Positions 1 through 8,625 of a stretch of 64,000 bases of DNA are shown piece after piece. Origin of the DNA: Mammaliicoccus lentus (lineage in GTDB: Bacteria > Bacillota > Bacilli > Staphylococcales > Staphylococcaceae); the NCBI RefSeq assembly GCF_002902755.1, contig NZ_PPRS01000004.1:1-64000 (forward strand). Direction: 5' to 3'. The first letter of the stretch is position 1; each line of letters starts with the position of its first letter. Made by a program: the position numbers and the translations under genes. A model generated the notes under the pieces. It had not been told where the DNA came from. It worked only from the letters and a program-made list of their open reading frames with translations, and did no database searches.

Positions 1-36
1 GGGCTTACGTTCCGCGAGAGTAGGACGTTGCCGGGC
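1..36 (+). rRNA. rrf: 5S ribosomal RNA, 3' end (partial)
   Basis: The first 36 bases match the 3' arm of staphylococcal 5S rRNA: the conserved stretch TTCCGCGAGAGTAGGACGTT is followed by a terminal GCCGGGC. Only the last third of the gene is in the window. It implies that an rRNA operon lies just upstream. A terminator follows about 35 bases later. Confidence 0.85.
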
Positions 37-71
37 AAATATTTATAAAATGGATGCGATGAGCCGCACTC

Positions 72-96
72 GAGACCTGTTAGGTCTCTTTTTTTT
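72..96 (+). terminator. Terminator of the rRNA operon
   Basis: A 7-bp perfect stem (GAGACCT / AGGTCTC) with a GTT loop runs straight into eight T residues. It lies just after the 5S gene on the same strand, so it most likely ends the rRNA transcript. Confidence 0.85.
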
Positions 97-129
97 GACT
101 TAAAACTTAAAAGATAGGAGTTGTTATAA

Positions 130-2021
130 ATGAAGAAATATTTCGAAGTGATGTTCAAAGTAAATATGCAAAATATAGCAATTAAAAAGGCAATTATGCA
201 ATCTATAATTGTTTTTACCATCTTGTCTACGAGTGTTATTGTCGGTCGATTTGATTTAGGTTTAACGGCTCTTTTAGGCTCATTTAGTCATATATACATT
301 ATAAATGGTTCATACCTATCGAGAATAAGAAAGGTTATTACTGTATCTATAATGTTAAGTATCTGTTTAATGCTAGGGAGCATTACTATTACAACGCCTT
401 TCTTATATGCTTTTGTATTAGGTTTAATAGGCATGAGTGCGCATTTTATTCTTAAATCTTTACAAGTTCCAGGTCCATCATCGTTATTCTTTATATTAAC
501 TTATAGTATAGCTTCTATTATGCCCATAGCCCCTGAAGACTTCTTATTACGAGGTTCATTAGTTTTATGTGGTGGTCTAGTGAGTGCATTAGTAGTAATG
601 GTTGATGCATTTTTTAATCATAAAAAGCCTGAAACTGAAAGTGTACTAAATATTTATAAAAACTTATCTTATTTAGTGGAGAATTTTAAAGGTGAACGAT
701 TTAATAAAGCAAGAAGTCAAACACTTAATACAATCAATCAAGCCTCGCTAACTTTAACTACTGCTAAAGCATTTTGGAATAATAAAAGAGATTATAATCA
801 CTTATTGTTACTTAAAGAAAAAGCTGATGAAATTTGGTCAGAATGCTTAGAATTATCATCAAGAGGTTATGAAAGTTTACCTAATGAAATAAGTGTCGCA
901 CTTAATTACATATGCGAAAGATTAGAAGGAAAATCAGACTTAAATTATGATATTAAGTATTATAACGGGGATGATCCTTATATTAATGAACTAGTTAAGC
1001 TTATCTATGATGCTGAAGCTTTGTTAAATGAAAATGAGCTTCAAATAGATAAGAAAATTATTCATCATAAACCTATGTATTCTAAAACAATTAAAGAAAA
1101 TTTTTCTAAAGACTCTTTAGTTCTAATGCAATCTATGCAGTATGGTATTATCTTGTTCGTATCTGTTATTATAGCATTTGGGATAGGATTTGAACGTGCT
1201 TACTGGATTCCGGTATCATGTTGCTCAGTCTTATTAGGTACGTCTTCTTTATCTACGAACAAAGGGCATTTCAAAGAACACTTGGCACAATTATAGGTAC
1301 ATTAGTAGCTGTTGTTATATTGTATTTTGAACCAAGTACATGGCCTATTGTTATTTTAATAGCTATTCTTATGTCAGCAGCAGAATTGCTCATTGCAGTG
1401 AATTATACAATAGCTGTCACATTCATCACACCAAACGTATTATTAATGTCAGCAGCGATTACTAAACACTTTGATACTTATCTTATCTTGCCGAGAATAA
1501 CTGATGTTATGATTGGTTCTGCTATTGGTTTGATAGGAGTGTTAATAGTAGGTAGAAAGCAAGCTTCCAAAAAGCTACCTAAAACAATAATTAATACATT
1601 AAGAATACAATCACAATTATTACATACACTATTTTCATCAAATAAATATCATATTAATTTAATAGATACTTTACTCATTAGAGAAATGCAAACAGAGATT
1701 ATGAATACAAAAGCAATGTATCAAGCAGCACTAAATGAAATAGATAATGATGTTAAAAAAATTGAGTATGTTTATCCAATTATTTTCACAGTTGAACACT
1801 TAGCATTCACCCTCGAGCAAGCCTATAGAAGAGGTAATTTAAGCACCTTAACAGATGAAGAAATCGGCCTTTATTTAACAACTTATGAGAATATATGCAA
1901 AAAAGTAGAGTTTAATGTCAGATACGATATTATAGAACTTCCAAAATTAAAAGAATTCCAAAGCATAAGAAATGAACTCATGAAATTACAAAATTTAATA
2001 GGTTATAAAGCCGAGACATAA
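130..2021 (+). pseudogene. FUSC-family membrane protein (aromatic acid exporter-like), frameshifted
   Basis: Two overlapping reading frames, 130-1296 and 1218-2021, together make one FUSC-type transporter of about 630 residues. The first half has several hydrophobic segments at its N-terminus (about residues 20-160), a soluble middle part, and ends in YWIPVSCCSVLLGT, the start of the second membrane block. The normal continuation, RAFQRTLGTIIGTLVA, is found in the other frame from about position 1263. The frames join if one base is restored near 1258-1266, at the short A/G run AACAAAGGG. FUSC proteins are inner-membrane proteins linked to efflux of aromatic acids or similar compounds; the substrate here is unknown. 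There is no canonical slippery heptamer, so programmed frameshifting looks unlikely. A real mutation or a sequencing error is the likely cause. The gene stands alone after the rRNA terminator. Confidence 0.7.
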
Positions 2022-2044
2022 ATACATGTCTCAGCCTCTCTTTC
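2013..2044 (+). terminator. Hairpin at the end of the FUSC gene
   Basis: GAGACAT and ATGTCTC form a 7-bp stem (2013-2019 / 2026-2032) that overlaps the stop codon. The tail (CTCTCTTTC) is only partly T-rich, so termination strength is uncertain. It belongs to a hairpin family that recurs in this window near 5150, 42640, 45020 and 62870. Confidence 0.5.
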
Positions 2045-2050
2045 ATTATA

Positions 2051-2172
2051 ATGGCAGTAGCTGACTGGATTGAAAATGCGCTTATATCAAGCTTTTTTCA
2101 ACCCTAGTCATCCTTGTCGGGGTGGGACTACGAAATCTTTTTATTAAAATGAGATTTCTGTCCCGCTCCTTT
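2051..2172. repeat. Staphylococcal intergenic repeat with two hairpins, second one a terminator
   Basis: This segment begins with GGCAGTAGCTGACTGG, holds a GCTT/AAGC hairpin flanked by TTGAAAA/TTTTTCAA and GACT/AGTC arms, then CTTGTCGGGGTGGGAC. It ends with a long hairpin pairing GGGAC with GTCCC and GAAATCT with AGATTTC, followed by CTCCTTTTTTATT. I recall very similar sequence in many S. aureus intergenic regions, so I call it a dispersed repeat; that is from memory, not a search. The last hairpin could terminate transcription from the left, and its mirror could serve pdxR on the other strand. Confidence 0.55.
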
Positions 2173-2176
2173 TTTA

Positions 2177-3568
2177 TTATACTCCCATCAAACACTTTAT
2201 TAATGCTTCAATATGTTCTTTAGCTTCGTCTATCTTAATCCCTCCAAAGCCTAATACAAAATGAGGAGTATGATCACTTTGTTTAAATCGATAGTGTGTT
2301 AAAGGTTTAATATCTATATCACATTTTTTTATACGGTGTAAGCATTCTTCTAAGGTTAAGCCATTAACTACCGTCAATATAAAATGCATGCCTGTTAATT
2401 CTCCTGACACTTTAAAATCATTTGGATATTTCATGAGTTCATTTAATATAATATCTCGCTTACTTCTATATATTTTTCTCATGCGATTTAGGTGTCTTTC
2501 AAAAAAACCTTCATTCATAAATCGGCTCAATATATATTGTGTATGTCTAGGCACAGTGCCACCTTCTATATTTGTTTTATTTTGATACTGTTGCATGAGT
2601 TTCTTAGGTAAGACGGCATACGCAACTCTTAGAGAAGGGGAAATCGACTTTGAGAACGTACTGACATAAATGACGCTATCTGTGTTGTCTAAGCTTTGTA
2701 ATGCAGGCACAGGACGTCCACTATATCTAAATTCTGAGTCATAGTCATCTTCGATAATATATCGTGTCTGCTTTTCAGACGCCCATTTTATGAGTTGTGT
2801 GCGCCTCTTTAAATCCATAATGACGCCTGTAGGGAACTGATGACTTGGCGTAATATATACGACTTCTTTGTTTAATTTTTTAATTTGTTCAATATCAATA
2901 CCGTTTTCAGTGACTGATATAAATTCGAAAGGTACGTGTTTTCTTTTCAATAAATCTCTTACTTGTTTATAAAGTGGATCTTCTATCATGTAAGTAGAGT
3001 TTGAAATAAGATCTGTGATGATAGAGAGTAATTGCTCAGTTGATGAACCTACAATAATTTGTTGGGGTGAACAATTAACACCTCTACTATGGAAGATATA
3101 GTGCCTGATTTCTTTTCTTAATTCATAATCTCCTTGCTTATGCCCACTGTCCAATAATGAAAGTTGTGAATAATCAAATGCCTCTTTAGAAAATTTCCTG
3201 AATTGATCTAGTGGAAAATGTTCTTTATCAATAGCACCTAATTTGAATGAATATTTGTATGTTTTTTCAGTTTGAATATCTTCGTCTGTAATTTTTGTTT
3301 TATATGTTACTGGCAAGTTCACAATGTCGTTTATGTAAAATCCTGAACGATTTTTACTATGTATATACCCTTCATCGCTTAAAAGTTGATATGCATGTTC
3401 TATTGTAGTTTGGCTAACAGATAAGTAATGACTGAGCTGTCTTTTTGAAGGTAATTTTTCATTATGTTGCATAACATTATTAATAATATTTTGTTTAATG
3501 TTTTCATAAAGTTGTTGATAAATAGGTACATCGATATTGCGATTTATATTAAACATTAGCATTTCCAT
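2177..3568 (-). CDS. pdxR: PdxR, MocR/GntR-type regulator of vitamin B6 synthesis
   Basis: 463 residues. An N-terminal GntR winged helix-turn-helix (about residues 10-80, with PIYQQLYENIK and LPSKRQLSHYLSVSQTTI) is fused to a class I aminotransferase-like domain. The expected PLP-binding lysine is K307 in STFSKSIS. Such MocR proteins sense PLP through the aminotransferase fold. Divergence from pdxS identifies this one as PdxR, which activates pdxST when PLP is low in related bacteria. The start is supported by GAGGG eight bases upstream; a second ATG four codons in is less well placed. A direct repeat in the divergent intergenic region is a candidate binding site. Confidence 0.9.
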   Translation of the reverse strand: MEMLMFNINRNIDVPIYQQLYENIKQNIINNVMQHNEKLPSKRQLSHYLSVSQTTIEHAYQLLSDEGYIHSKNRSGFYINDIVNLPVTYKTKITDEDIQTEKTYKYSFKLGAIDKEHFPLDQFRKFSKEAFDYSQLSLLDSGHKQGDYELRKEIRHYIFHSRGVNCSPQQIIVGSSTEQLLSIITDLISNSTYMIEDPLYKQVRDLLKRKHVPFEFISVTENGIDIEQIKKLNKEVVYITPSHQFPTGVIMDLKRRTQLIKWASEKQTRYIIEDDYDSEFRYSGRPVPALQSLDNTDSVIYVSTFSKSISPSLRVAYAVLPKKLMQQYQNKTNIEGGTVPRHTQYILSRFMNEGFFERHLNRMRKIYRSKRDIILNELMKYPNDFKVSGELTGMHFILTVVNGLTLEECLHRIKKCDIDIKPLTHYRFKQSDHTPHFVLGFGGIKIDEAKEHIEALIKCLMGV

Positions 3569-3581
3569 AATAATCCCTCAT

Positions 3582-3640
3582 TCTGACCACTTATATTTTT
3601 GTAAATCTGACACTTTTACCAGTTCAGAATTTAGTATAAC
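3582..3640 (+). promoter_or_regulatory. pdxR/pdxS divergent control region with a direct repeat
   Basis: TCTGACCACTTAT (3582-3594) and TCTGACACTTTTA (3606-3618) form a direct repeat 24 bases apart, about two helical turns. TAGTATAAC at 3632-3640 may hold the pdxS -10. MocR regulators of this kind usually bind spaced direct repeats, so this is the likely PdxR operator. The promoter hexamers are not clear-cut. Confidence 0.45.
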
Positions 3641-3675
3641 CTACAAATAAGCGATTTAAAAGGAGGAAGTAATAA

Positions 3676-4563
3676 ATGTCTAAGATTACAGGTTCAGATA
3701 AAGTTAAAAGAGGTATGGCAGAAATGCAAAAGGGTGGCGTTATCATGGATGTTGTTAACGCTGAGCAAGCTAAATTAGCTGAAGAAGCAGGAGCTGTCGC
3801 AGTTATGGCACTTGAACGCGTGCCTTCTGATATTAGAGCTGCAGGCGGTGTAGCAAGAATGGCTGATCCCCGAATTGTGGAAGAAGTAATGAATGCTGTA
3901 TCGATTCCGGTAATGGCTAAAGGAAGAATTGGTCATATTACAGAAGCACGTGTATTAGAATCGATGGGTGTAGACTATATAGATGAATCAGAAGTATTAA
4001 CACCAGCAGATGAAGAGTACCATTTGAAAAAAGATGAATTTACAGTTCCGTTTGTATGTGGTTGTCGTAATTTAGGTGAAGCTGCTAGAAGAATTGGTGA
4101 AGGTGCAGCAATGTTACGTACTAAAGGTGAGCCAGGTACAGGGAATATTGTTGAAGCGGTTCGTCATATGAGACAAGTAAATGCTGAAGTGCGTAAATTA
4201 ATTGTTATGAACGATGATGAAATCATGACTGAAGCTAAAAACATTGGCGCACCATATGAAATATTAAAAGAAATTAAAGATTTAGGCCGTTTACCTGTTG
4301 TAAACTTTGCAGCTGGCGGTGTAGCAACACCTGCTGATGCAGCATTAATGATGGAACTAGGTGCTGACGGTGTATTCGTCGGTTCAGGTATTTTTAAATC
4401 AGAAGCACCAGAAAAATTTGCAAAAGCAATTGTTCAAGCAACTACTCATTATCAAGACTATCAATTGATTGCGGAACTTTCTAAAGAATTAGGACCAGCT
4501 ATGCAAGGGTTGGATATTAATCAATTATCTTTAGAAGAACGTATGCAAGAGCGTGGTTGGTAA
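3676..4563 (+). CDS. pdxS: PdxS, PLP synthase subunit (pyridoxal 5'-phosphate synthase)
   Basis: 295 residues, the standard length. It makes PLP from ribose 5-phosphate, glyceraldehyde 3-phosphate and the ammonia supplied by PdxT. The (beta/alpha)8 barrel carries D25, K82 (in VMAKGRIGH) and K150 (in LRTKGEPG), which correspond to the substrate-binding aspartate and the two catalytic lysines of Bacillus PdxS. AAAGGAGGAAG stands in good position before the ATG. pdxT follows one base after the stop codon, so the two subunits are co-expressed. Twelve PdxS and twelve PdxT normally assemble into one cytosolic complex. Confidence 0.97.
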   Translation: MSKITGSDKVKRGMAEMQKGGVIMDVVNAEQAKLAEEAGAVAVMALERVPSDIRAAGGVARMADPRIVEEVMNAVSIPVMAKGRIGHITEARVLESMGVDYIDESEVLTPADEEYHLKKDEFTVPFVCGCRNLGEAARRIGEGAAMLRTKGEPGTGNIVEAVRHMRQVNAEVRKLIVMNDDEIMTEAKNIGAPYEILKEIKDLGRLPVVNFAAGGVATPADAALMMELGADGVFVGSGIFKSEAPEKFAKAIVQATTHYQDYQLIAELSKELGPAMQGLDINQLSLEERMQERGW

Positions 4564-4564
4564 G

Positions 4565-5143
4565 ATGAAAATAGGTGTATTAGGTTTACAAGGCGCTGTT
4601 AGAGAGCATTTAAAACATATTGAACAATCTGGACATGAAGGCATTACTGTTAAGACTGTTGATCAATTAAGTGGTTTAGATGGACTTGTATTGCCAGGTG
4701 GGGAATCTACTACAATGAGAAGGTTGATGGATTTATATGGCTTTACAGAAGCCTTAAGAAAAAGTGATTTGCCTATGTATGGTACATGTGCAGGACTTAT
4801 TTTATTGGCTACTGAAGTAATAGGGCAAGAAAGCCATTTAAATAAATTAGATGTAACAGTAGAAAGAAATTCCTTCGGTAGACAAGTAGATAGTTTTGAA
4901 GAATACTTGGAAGTTAAAGGTATTGATGAGACATTGAATGCTGTATTTATAAGAGCACCTCATATTCAATCAGTACATAATGATGTAGATATTCTATCGA
5001 CTGTTGAAGATAAAATTGTAGCTGTAAGACAAAATCAATACTTAGGTATTTCTTTCCATCCGGAATTAACAGATGATTATAAAATTATGAAATATTTTAT
5101 TGAAGAAATTGTCGTTCAATATCATGCGCAAGTAATAAAATAA
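4565..5143 (+). CDS. pdxT: PdxT, glutaminase subunit of PLP synthase
   Basis: 192 residues. A class I glutamine amidotransferase that releases ammonia from glutamine and channels it to PdxS. The catalytic triad is visible: C75 in YGTCAGL, and H165 and E167 in SFHPEL. The LPGGES motif (residues 43-48) is the oxyanion-loop glycine motif of the family. I chose the ATG at 4565, one base after the pdxS stop, because it gives the family N-terminus [16 protein letters not shown] start four codons earlier would overlap pdxS. Translation is probably coupled to pdxS, since the upstream ribosome site is weak. Confidence 0.95.
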   Translation: MKIGVLGLQGAVREHLKHIEQSGHEGITVKTVDQLSGLDGLVLPGGESTTMRRLMDLYGFTEALRKSDLPMYGTCAGLILLATEVIGQESHLNKLDVTVERNSFGRQVDSFEEYLEVKGIDETLNAVFIRAPHIQSVHNDVDILSTVEDKIVAVRQNQYLGISFHPELTDDYKIMKYFIEEIVVQYHAQVIK

Positions 5144-5144
5144 A

Positions 5145-5184
5145 AACAGGGTGAGACATTAATAAAAGTCTCACCCTGTTTCAT
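5145..5184. terminator. Bidirectional terminator between pdxT and nupC
   Basis: AACAGGGTGAGAC (5145-5157) pairs perfectly with GTCTCACCCTGTT (5168-5180), with T or A runs on both sides. It sits between convergent genes and can end both transcripts. Confidence 0.9.
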
Positions 5185-5188
5185 TATA

Positions 5189-6409
5189 TTATAAGAAAAA
5201 TCCAGCGATAGTTGCTGATAAGAACGATACTAATGTCGCACCGTATAATAGTTTTAATCCGAAACGTGCAACGTTATTACCTTGTTCATCATTTAATGAT
5301 TTAACAGCACCAGCGATGATACCGATAGAACCAAAGTTCGCAAATGAAACTAGGAATACTGAAATAATACCGTTTGCTCTTTCAGAAATTTCAGCTTGTG
5401 GTAAAATACCCATCGCAACAAACTCGTTTGAAAGTACTTTTGTTGCCATAATACTACCAGATTGGACTGCATCAGCCCACGGGATACCAGCTAAGAATGC
5501 AAATGGCGCAAATACGAATCCAATTAATGTTTGGAAGTCCCAAGAAATTGATCCGCCAGATACAAATGAGAAGATATTAGCAGTAACACCGTTTAATAAA
5601 CCAATCATGGCTACATACCCGATTAACATTGCTGCAACAATAACTGCTACTTTAAATCCGTCTAAAATATATTCTCCAAGCATTTCAAAGAATGATTGTT
5701 TTTCTCCAGACTCTTCTATCATTATGTCGTCTTCTTTATCATCTACTGTATAAGGATTGACGATTGAAGCGATTATAAAACCGCCAAATAAGTTTAAGAC
5801 GATAGCTGTAACCACATATCTAGGCTCAACCATTGTAAAATATGCACCGATAATAGATGCTGAAACTGTCGACATTGCTGAAGCAGTTAAAGTATACATA
5901 CGGTGTTTAGGAATTAAAGGAAGTTGTTTTTTAATTGATATAAATACTTCAGATTGTCCTAAAATTGCAGAGGCAACTGCGTTATATGATTCTAGTTTAC
6001 CCATGCCGTTAATTTTAGAAATAACGAACCCTAAGTATTTAATAATAAGTGGTAAAACTTTAATATATTGTAAGATACCAATTAGCGCTGAAACGAATAC
6101 AATCGGCATCAGTACGTTAAGGAAATATACTGAAACAGGTTTGTTCGTTTTTGGATCGATATTTGCGACGCCTTCAAAGACGAAGTTAATACCCTCCATT
6201 GCTTTGTCAATGATATAACTAAAGCCGTTCGATATACCACCGATAACAGTTAATCCACCTGTTGTTTTTAATAGTAAGAATGCAAATAAAAATTGGATTA
6301 CAATCATTAATCCTATGTATTGCCATCTTACTTTCATCTTATCAGAACTTACTACCCATGCTAGAAATAGGAATACTAATATTCCGATAATCCCGATAAT
6401 AAAATGCAT
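5189..6409 (-). CDS. nupC: NupC, concentrative nucleoside transporter
   Basis: 406 residues, a polytopic membrane protein of the CNT (NupC) family that imports nucleosides with a cation. N-terminal membrane helices lie at about residues 1-50, followed by the family gate/core regions with GQSEVFISIKKQLP and TVSASIIGAYFTM, and the C-terminal FANFGSIGIIAGA signature. The ATG at 6409 has GGAAAGG about ten bases upstream. A GTG three codons earlier sits on top of that ribosome site, so I rejected it. It faces away from ctsR. A cre-like sequence lies upstream, hinting at catabolite control as known for nucleoside uptake in Bacillus. Confidence 0.93.
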   Translation of the reverse strand: MHFIIGIIGILVFLFLAWVVSSDKMKVRWQYIGLMIVIQFLFAFLLLKTTGGLTVIGGISNGFSYIIDKAMEGINFVFEGVANIDPKTNKPVSVYFLNVLMPIVFVSALIGILQYIKVLPLIIKYLGFVISKINGMGKLESYNAVASAILGQSEVFISIKKQLPLIPKHRMYTLTASAMSTVSASIIGAYFTMVEPRYVVTAIVLNLFGGFIIASIVNPYTVDDKEDDIMIEESGEKQSFFEMLGEYILDGFKVAVIVAAMLIGYVAMIGLLNGVTANIFSFVSGGSISWDFQTLIGFVFAPFAFLAGIPWADAVQSGSIMATKVLSNEFVAMGILPQAEISERANGIISVFLVSFANFGSIGIIAGAVKSLNDEQGNNVARFGLKLLYGATLVSFLSATIAGFFL

Positions 6410-6475
6410 AACACACACACCTTTCCCAAGAATTATTCTCTTTAATAACCTATCTTATATCATAACTTATTTTTT

Positions 6476-6491
6476 ATGAAAGCGGTACACA
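6476..6491 (-). promoter_or_regulatory. Possible cre (CcpA) site upstream of nupC
   Basis: ATGAAAGCGGTACACA contains the core TGAAAGCG and matches 13 of 16 positions of the common cre consensus. It lies about 70 bases before the nupC start, near where its promoter should be. This is a by-eye call and could be chance. Confidence 0.3.
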
Positions 6492-6522
6492 AAAATAATA
6501 ATTTTTTTAAGAAACAAATTAA

Positions 6523-6570
6523 TTGAAATAATAAACAGCAGAACATATAATATAGTCAAAGAAGGTCAAA
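6523..6570 (+). promoter_or_regulatory. ctsR operon promoter with CtsR operator
   Basis: The -35 TTGAAA (6523-6528) and -10 TATAAT (6546-6551) are 17 bases apart. Immediately downstream, AGTCAAA-GAA-GGTCAAA (6554-6570) is the tandem heptamer bound by CtsR. This placement over the transcription start explains heat-shock autorepression of the operon. Confidence 0.92.
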
Positions 6571-6584
6571 AGAGGTGATGATTA

Positions 6585-7046
6585 ATGCACAATATGTCGG
6601 ATATCATTGAGCAATACTTAAAGCAGTTGCTTGAAGAAGCTCAAGGTGAGGTCGTCGAAATCAAACGTGCACATATTGCTGAGAAGTTTGATTGTGTACC
6701 TTCGCAATTAAATTATGTCATTAAAACACGGTTTACTAATGAACATGGTTACGCCATAGAAAGTAAAAGAGGTGGCGGTGGATATATTCGTATATCCAAA
6801 GTCGAGACAAATAGTCAGTCAGCGTTCATTAGACATTTAATAGATTTAGTTGGCGATGAAATCTCTCAAGCAAATGCATTTAGAATCGTTGATGGTTTGT
6901 ACGAAAACAAATTAATAACAGATAGAGAAAAGAAAATGATTATACAAAGTATACACAGAGATACTTTACAAATAGAAATACCATTTAGAGATATTATTCG
7001 AGCAAATATATTGAAACGAATATTGGCAGTCATACATTATAATTAA
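6585..7046 (+). CDS. ctsR: CtsR, class III heat-shock repressor
   Basis: 153 residues. CtsR represses clp genes and its own operon, and loses DNA binding on heat or when acted on by McsB. The N-terminal winged helix ends in the glycine-rich wing [10 protein letters not shown] (residues 61-70), where R62 is the residue phosphorylated by McsB in Bacillus. The C-terminal half is the dimerisation and four-helix part. GAGGTGATG precedes the ATG. A second ATG three codons in is possible, but the longer form matches staphylococcal CtsR. First gene of ctsR-mcsA-mcsB-clpC. Confidence 0.97.
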   Translation: MHNMSDIIEQYLKQLLEEAQGEVVEIKRAHIAEKFDCVPSQLNYVIKTRFTNEHGYAIESKRGGGGYIRISKVETNSQSAFIRHLIDLVGDEISQANAFRIVDGLYENKLITDREKKMIIQSIHRDTLQIEIPFRDIIRANILKRILAVIHYN

Positions 7047-7060
7047 AAAGGAGTGACAGT

Positions 7061-7597
7061 ATGCTTTGTGAAATTTGTGGTAAAGAAGAAGCAACAATTC
7101 AATTAACATCTGCAGGAAAGAAGCATAAAACAGAGCAATGGATATGTAAAAGTTGTGCTTCAGAACATTTTTATTTTCAAGACGATCACGTAAATGATCA
7201 AAATTTAGACCAAGAATTTGTTGTGAATCAATTTTTACAATATCTTGTAGGTAAGCACGGTATAAACTTTAAAAAGGTTGAGCCTCAAGAAGAGAAGCGC
7301 TGTCCAACTTGTAGTATGACTTTAACTGATATAGCTAAAGTCGGAAAATTCGGTTGTCATGATTGCTATGAGACGTTTAAAGATGATGTTCCTCAAATCA
7401 TCCGAAGAGTTCAAGCTGGTAGCGGTGAGCATACAGGTAAAATACCAGTTTCATCAAGAAGTAAAATACAACTTAAACAACAAATAGCTGAAAAAGAAAA
7501 AGTCTTACAAGGTTTGATAGAAGAACAAGCTTTTGAAGACGCAGCAGTTGTTAGAGATGAAATTAAAGCTTTGAAAGCAGAAGGCGAGGTCAAGTAG
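7061..7597 (+). CDS. mcsA: McsA, zinc-finger activator of the McsB arginine kinase
   Basis: 178 residues. It holds four CxxC pairs: C3/C6, C29/C32, C81/C84 and C99/C102, which fit two zinc-binding domains. A C-terminal UVR-type helical hairpin (about residues 140-175, with [18 protein letters not shown]) follows; the same motif is in ClpC and UvrB. McsA binds and activates McsB and helps regulate CtsR and ClpC under heat and metal stress. AAAGGAGTGACAGT stands before the ATG. It is 14 bases after ctsR, and the mcsB start is one base after its stop. Confidence 0.95.
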   Translation: MLCEICGKEEATIQLTSAGKKHKTEQWICKSCASEHFYFQDDHVNDQNLDQEFVVNQFLQYLVGKHGINFKKVEPQEEKRCPTCSMTLTDIAKVGKFGCHDCYETFKDDVPQIIRRVQAGSGEHTGKIPVSSRSKIQLKQQIAEKEKVLQGLIEEQAFEDAAVVRDEIKALKAEGEVK

Positions 7598-7598
7598 A

Positions 7599-8606
7599 AT
7601 GGAAGAACATATAAATGAGCACATTAGTGATTGGATGAAAGAGAAGACAAATTCACCAATCATCATGAGCTCTCGTATTAGACTTGCTCGAAACCTTCAA
7701 GATGAAGTTCATCCGCTCAAATTTGAAGATGACAAAATAGGCAATAGGGTAATTGATAAAGTGAGCAAAGCTTTATCAGACTTAAAATTAGTTCGTTTAT
7801 CAGATTTATCTGAACTTGAACAAAACAAATTGGTTTTTAAACATCTTATTAGTCCAGCATTAACGAAACAAGAATACGGTGCTGCTGTTCTATTAAACGA
7901 AGATGAATCGACAAGCGTGATGATAAATGAAGAAGATCATGTAAGAATCCAAGTGATGGGTAATAATCTTGTATTAAATGAACTATATGAAACAGCGTCT
8001 AAACTTGATGATGAGTTAGACAAGCATTTAACAATTTCATATGACGAACAACACGGTTTTCTAACAACTTGTCCTACGAACATCGGAACAGGTTTGAGAG
8101 CAAGTGTAATGTTGCATTTACCTGGATTGAGTATAATGAAGCGAATGAAAAGAATTGGCCAAGCGATTAATCGATTTGGTTATACAATTCGTGGTATATA
8201 TGGTGAAGGTACAGGTGCTTTAGGCCATGTATATCAAATTTCTAATCAATTAACTTTAGGTAAAACCGAACAAGAAATAATAGAAGATTTGACGCAAATT
8301 GTAGAACAAATCATACACGAAGAAGAACAAATTAGAAATAGACTTAATCGCTTTAATCATATGGAAACAAAAGATAGAGTACATCGAGCAAAAGGTATAC
8401 TCCAATCAGCACAATTAATGTCGGTTGAAGAAGCGTCACTTCGCTTAAGTGAAATGAAACTTGGTATTGATTTAGGTCATATCGAGAGGGAAAACTTTAA
8501 TTTTGATCATTTAATGGTTACAATACAGACACCATTCTTTGAAAATGAAGAAGAAGACGTTTCAGTAAACGAAAAACGGGCAACATTTTTAAGAGAAAAC
8601 ATATAA
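7599..8606 (+). CDS. mcsB: McsB, protein arginine kinase
   Basis: 335 residues. A phosphagen-kinase-fold enzyme that phosphorylates arginines in proteins, marking them for ClpCP degradation, and inactivates CtsR. Visible motifs are the nucleotide-binding SSRIRLARN (residues 24-32), the acidic NEEDHVRIQ around residues 110-118, and the active-site cysteine C158 in [15 protein letters not shown]. The start lies one base after the mcsA stop. Translation is probably coupled, because the upstream sequence is coding. Confidence 0.96.
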   Translation: MEEHINEHISDWMKEKTNSPIIMSSRIRLARNLQDEVHPLKFEDDKIGNRVIDKVSKALSDLKLVRLSDLSELEQNKLVFKHLISPALTKQEYGAAVLLNEDESTSVMINEEDHVRIQVMGNNLVLNELYETASKLDDELDKHLTISYDEQHGFLTTCPTNIGTGLRASVMLHLPGLSIMKRMKRIGQAINRFGYTIRGIYGEGTGALGHVYQISNQLTLGKTEQEIIEDLTQIVEQIIHEEEQIRNRLNRFNHMETKDRVHRAKGILQSAQLMSVEEASLRLSEMKLGIDLGHIERENFNFDHLMVTIQTPFFENEEEDVSVNEKRATFLRENI

Positions 8607-8625
8607 ATAAATAGGAGGTTAGTTT

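Noticed and set aside
1258-1266. Programmed -1 frameshift in the FUSC gene
   Set aside because: The junction AACAAAGGG does not make a slippery X XXY YYZ heptamer, and no stimulatory stem is visible right after it.
5316-6218. Long plus-strand open frames opposite nupC
   Set aside because: They are antisense to a well-conserved transporter, have no ribosome sites and no recognisable protein features.
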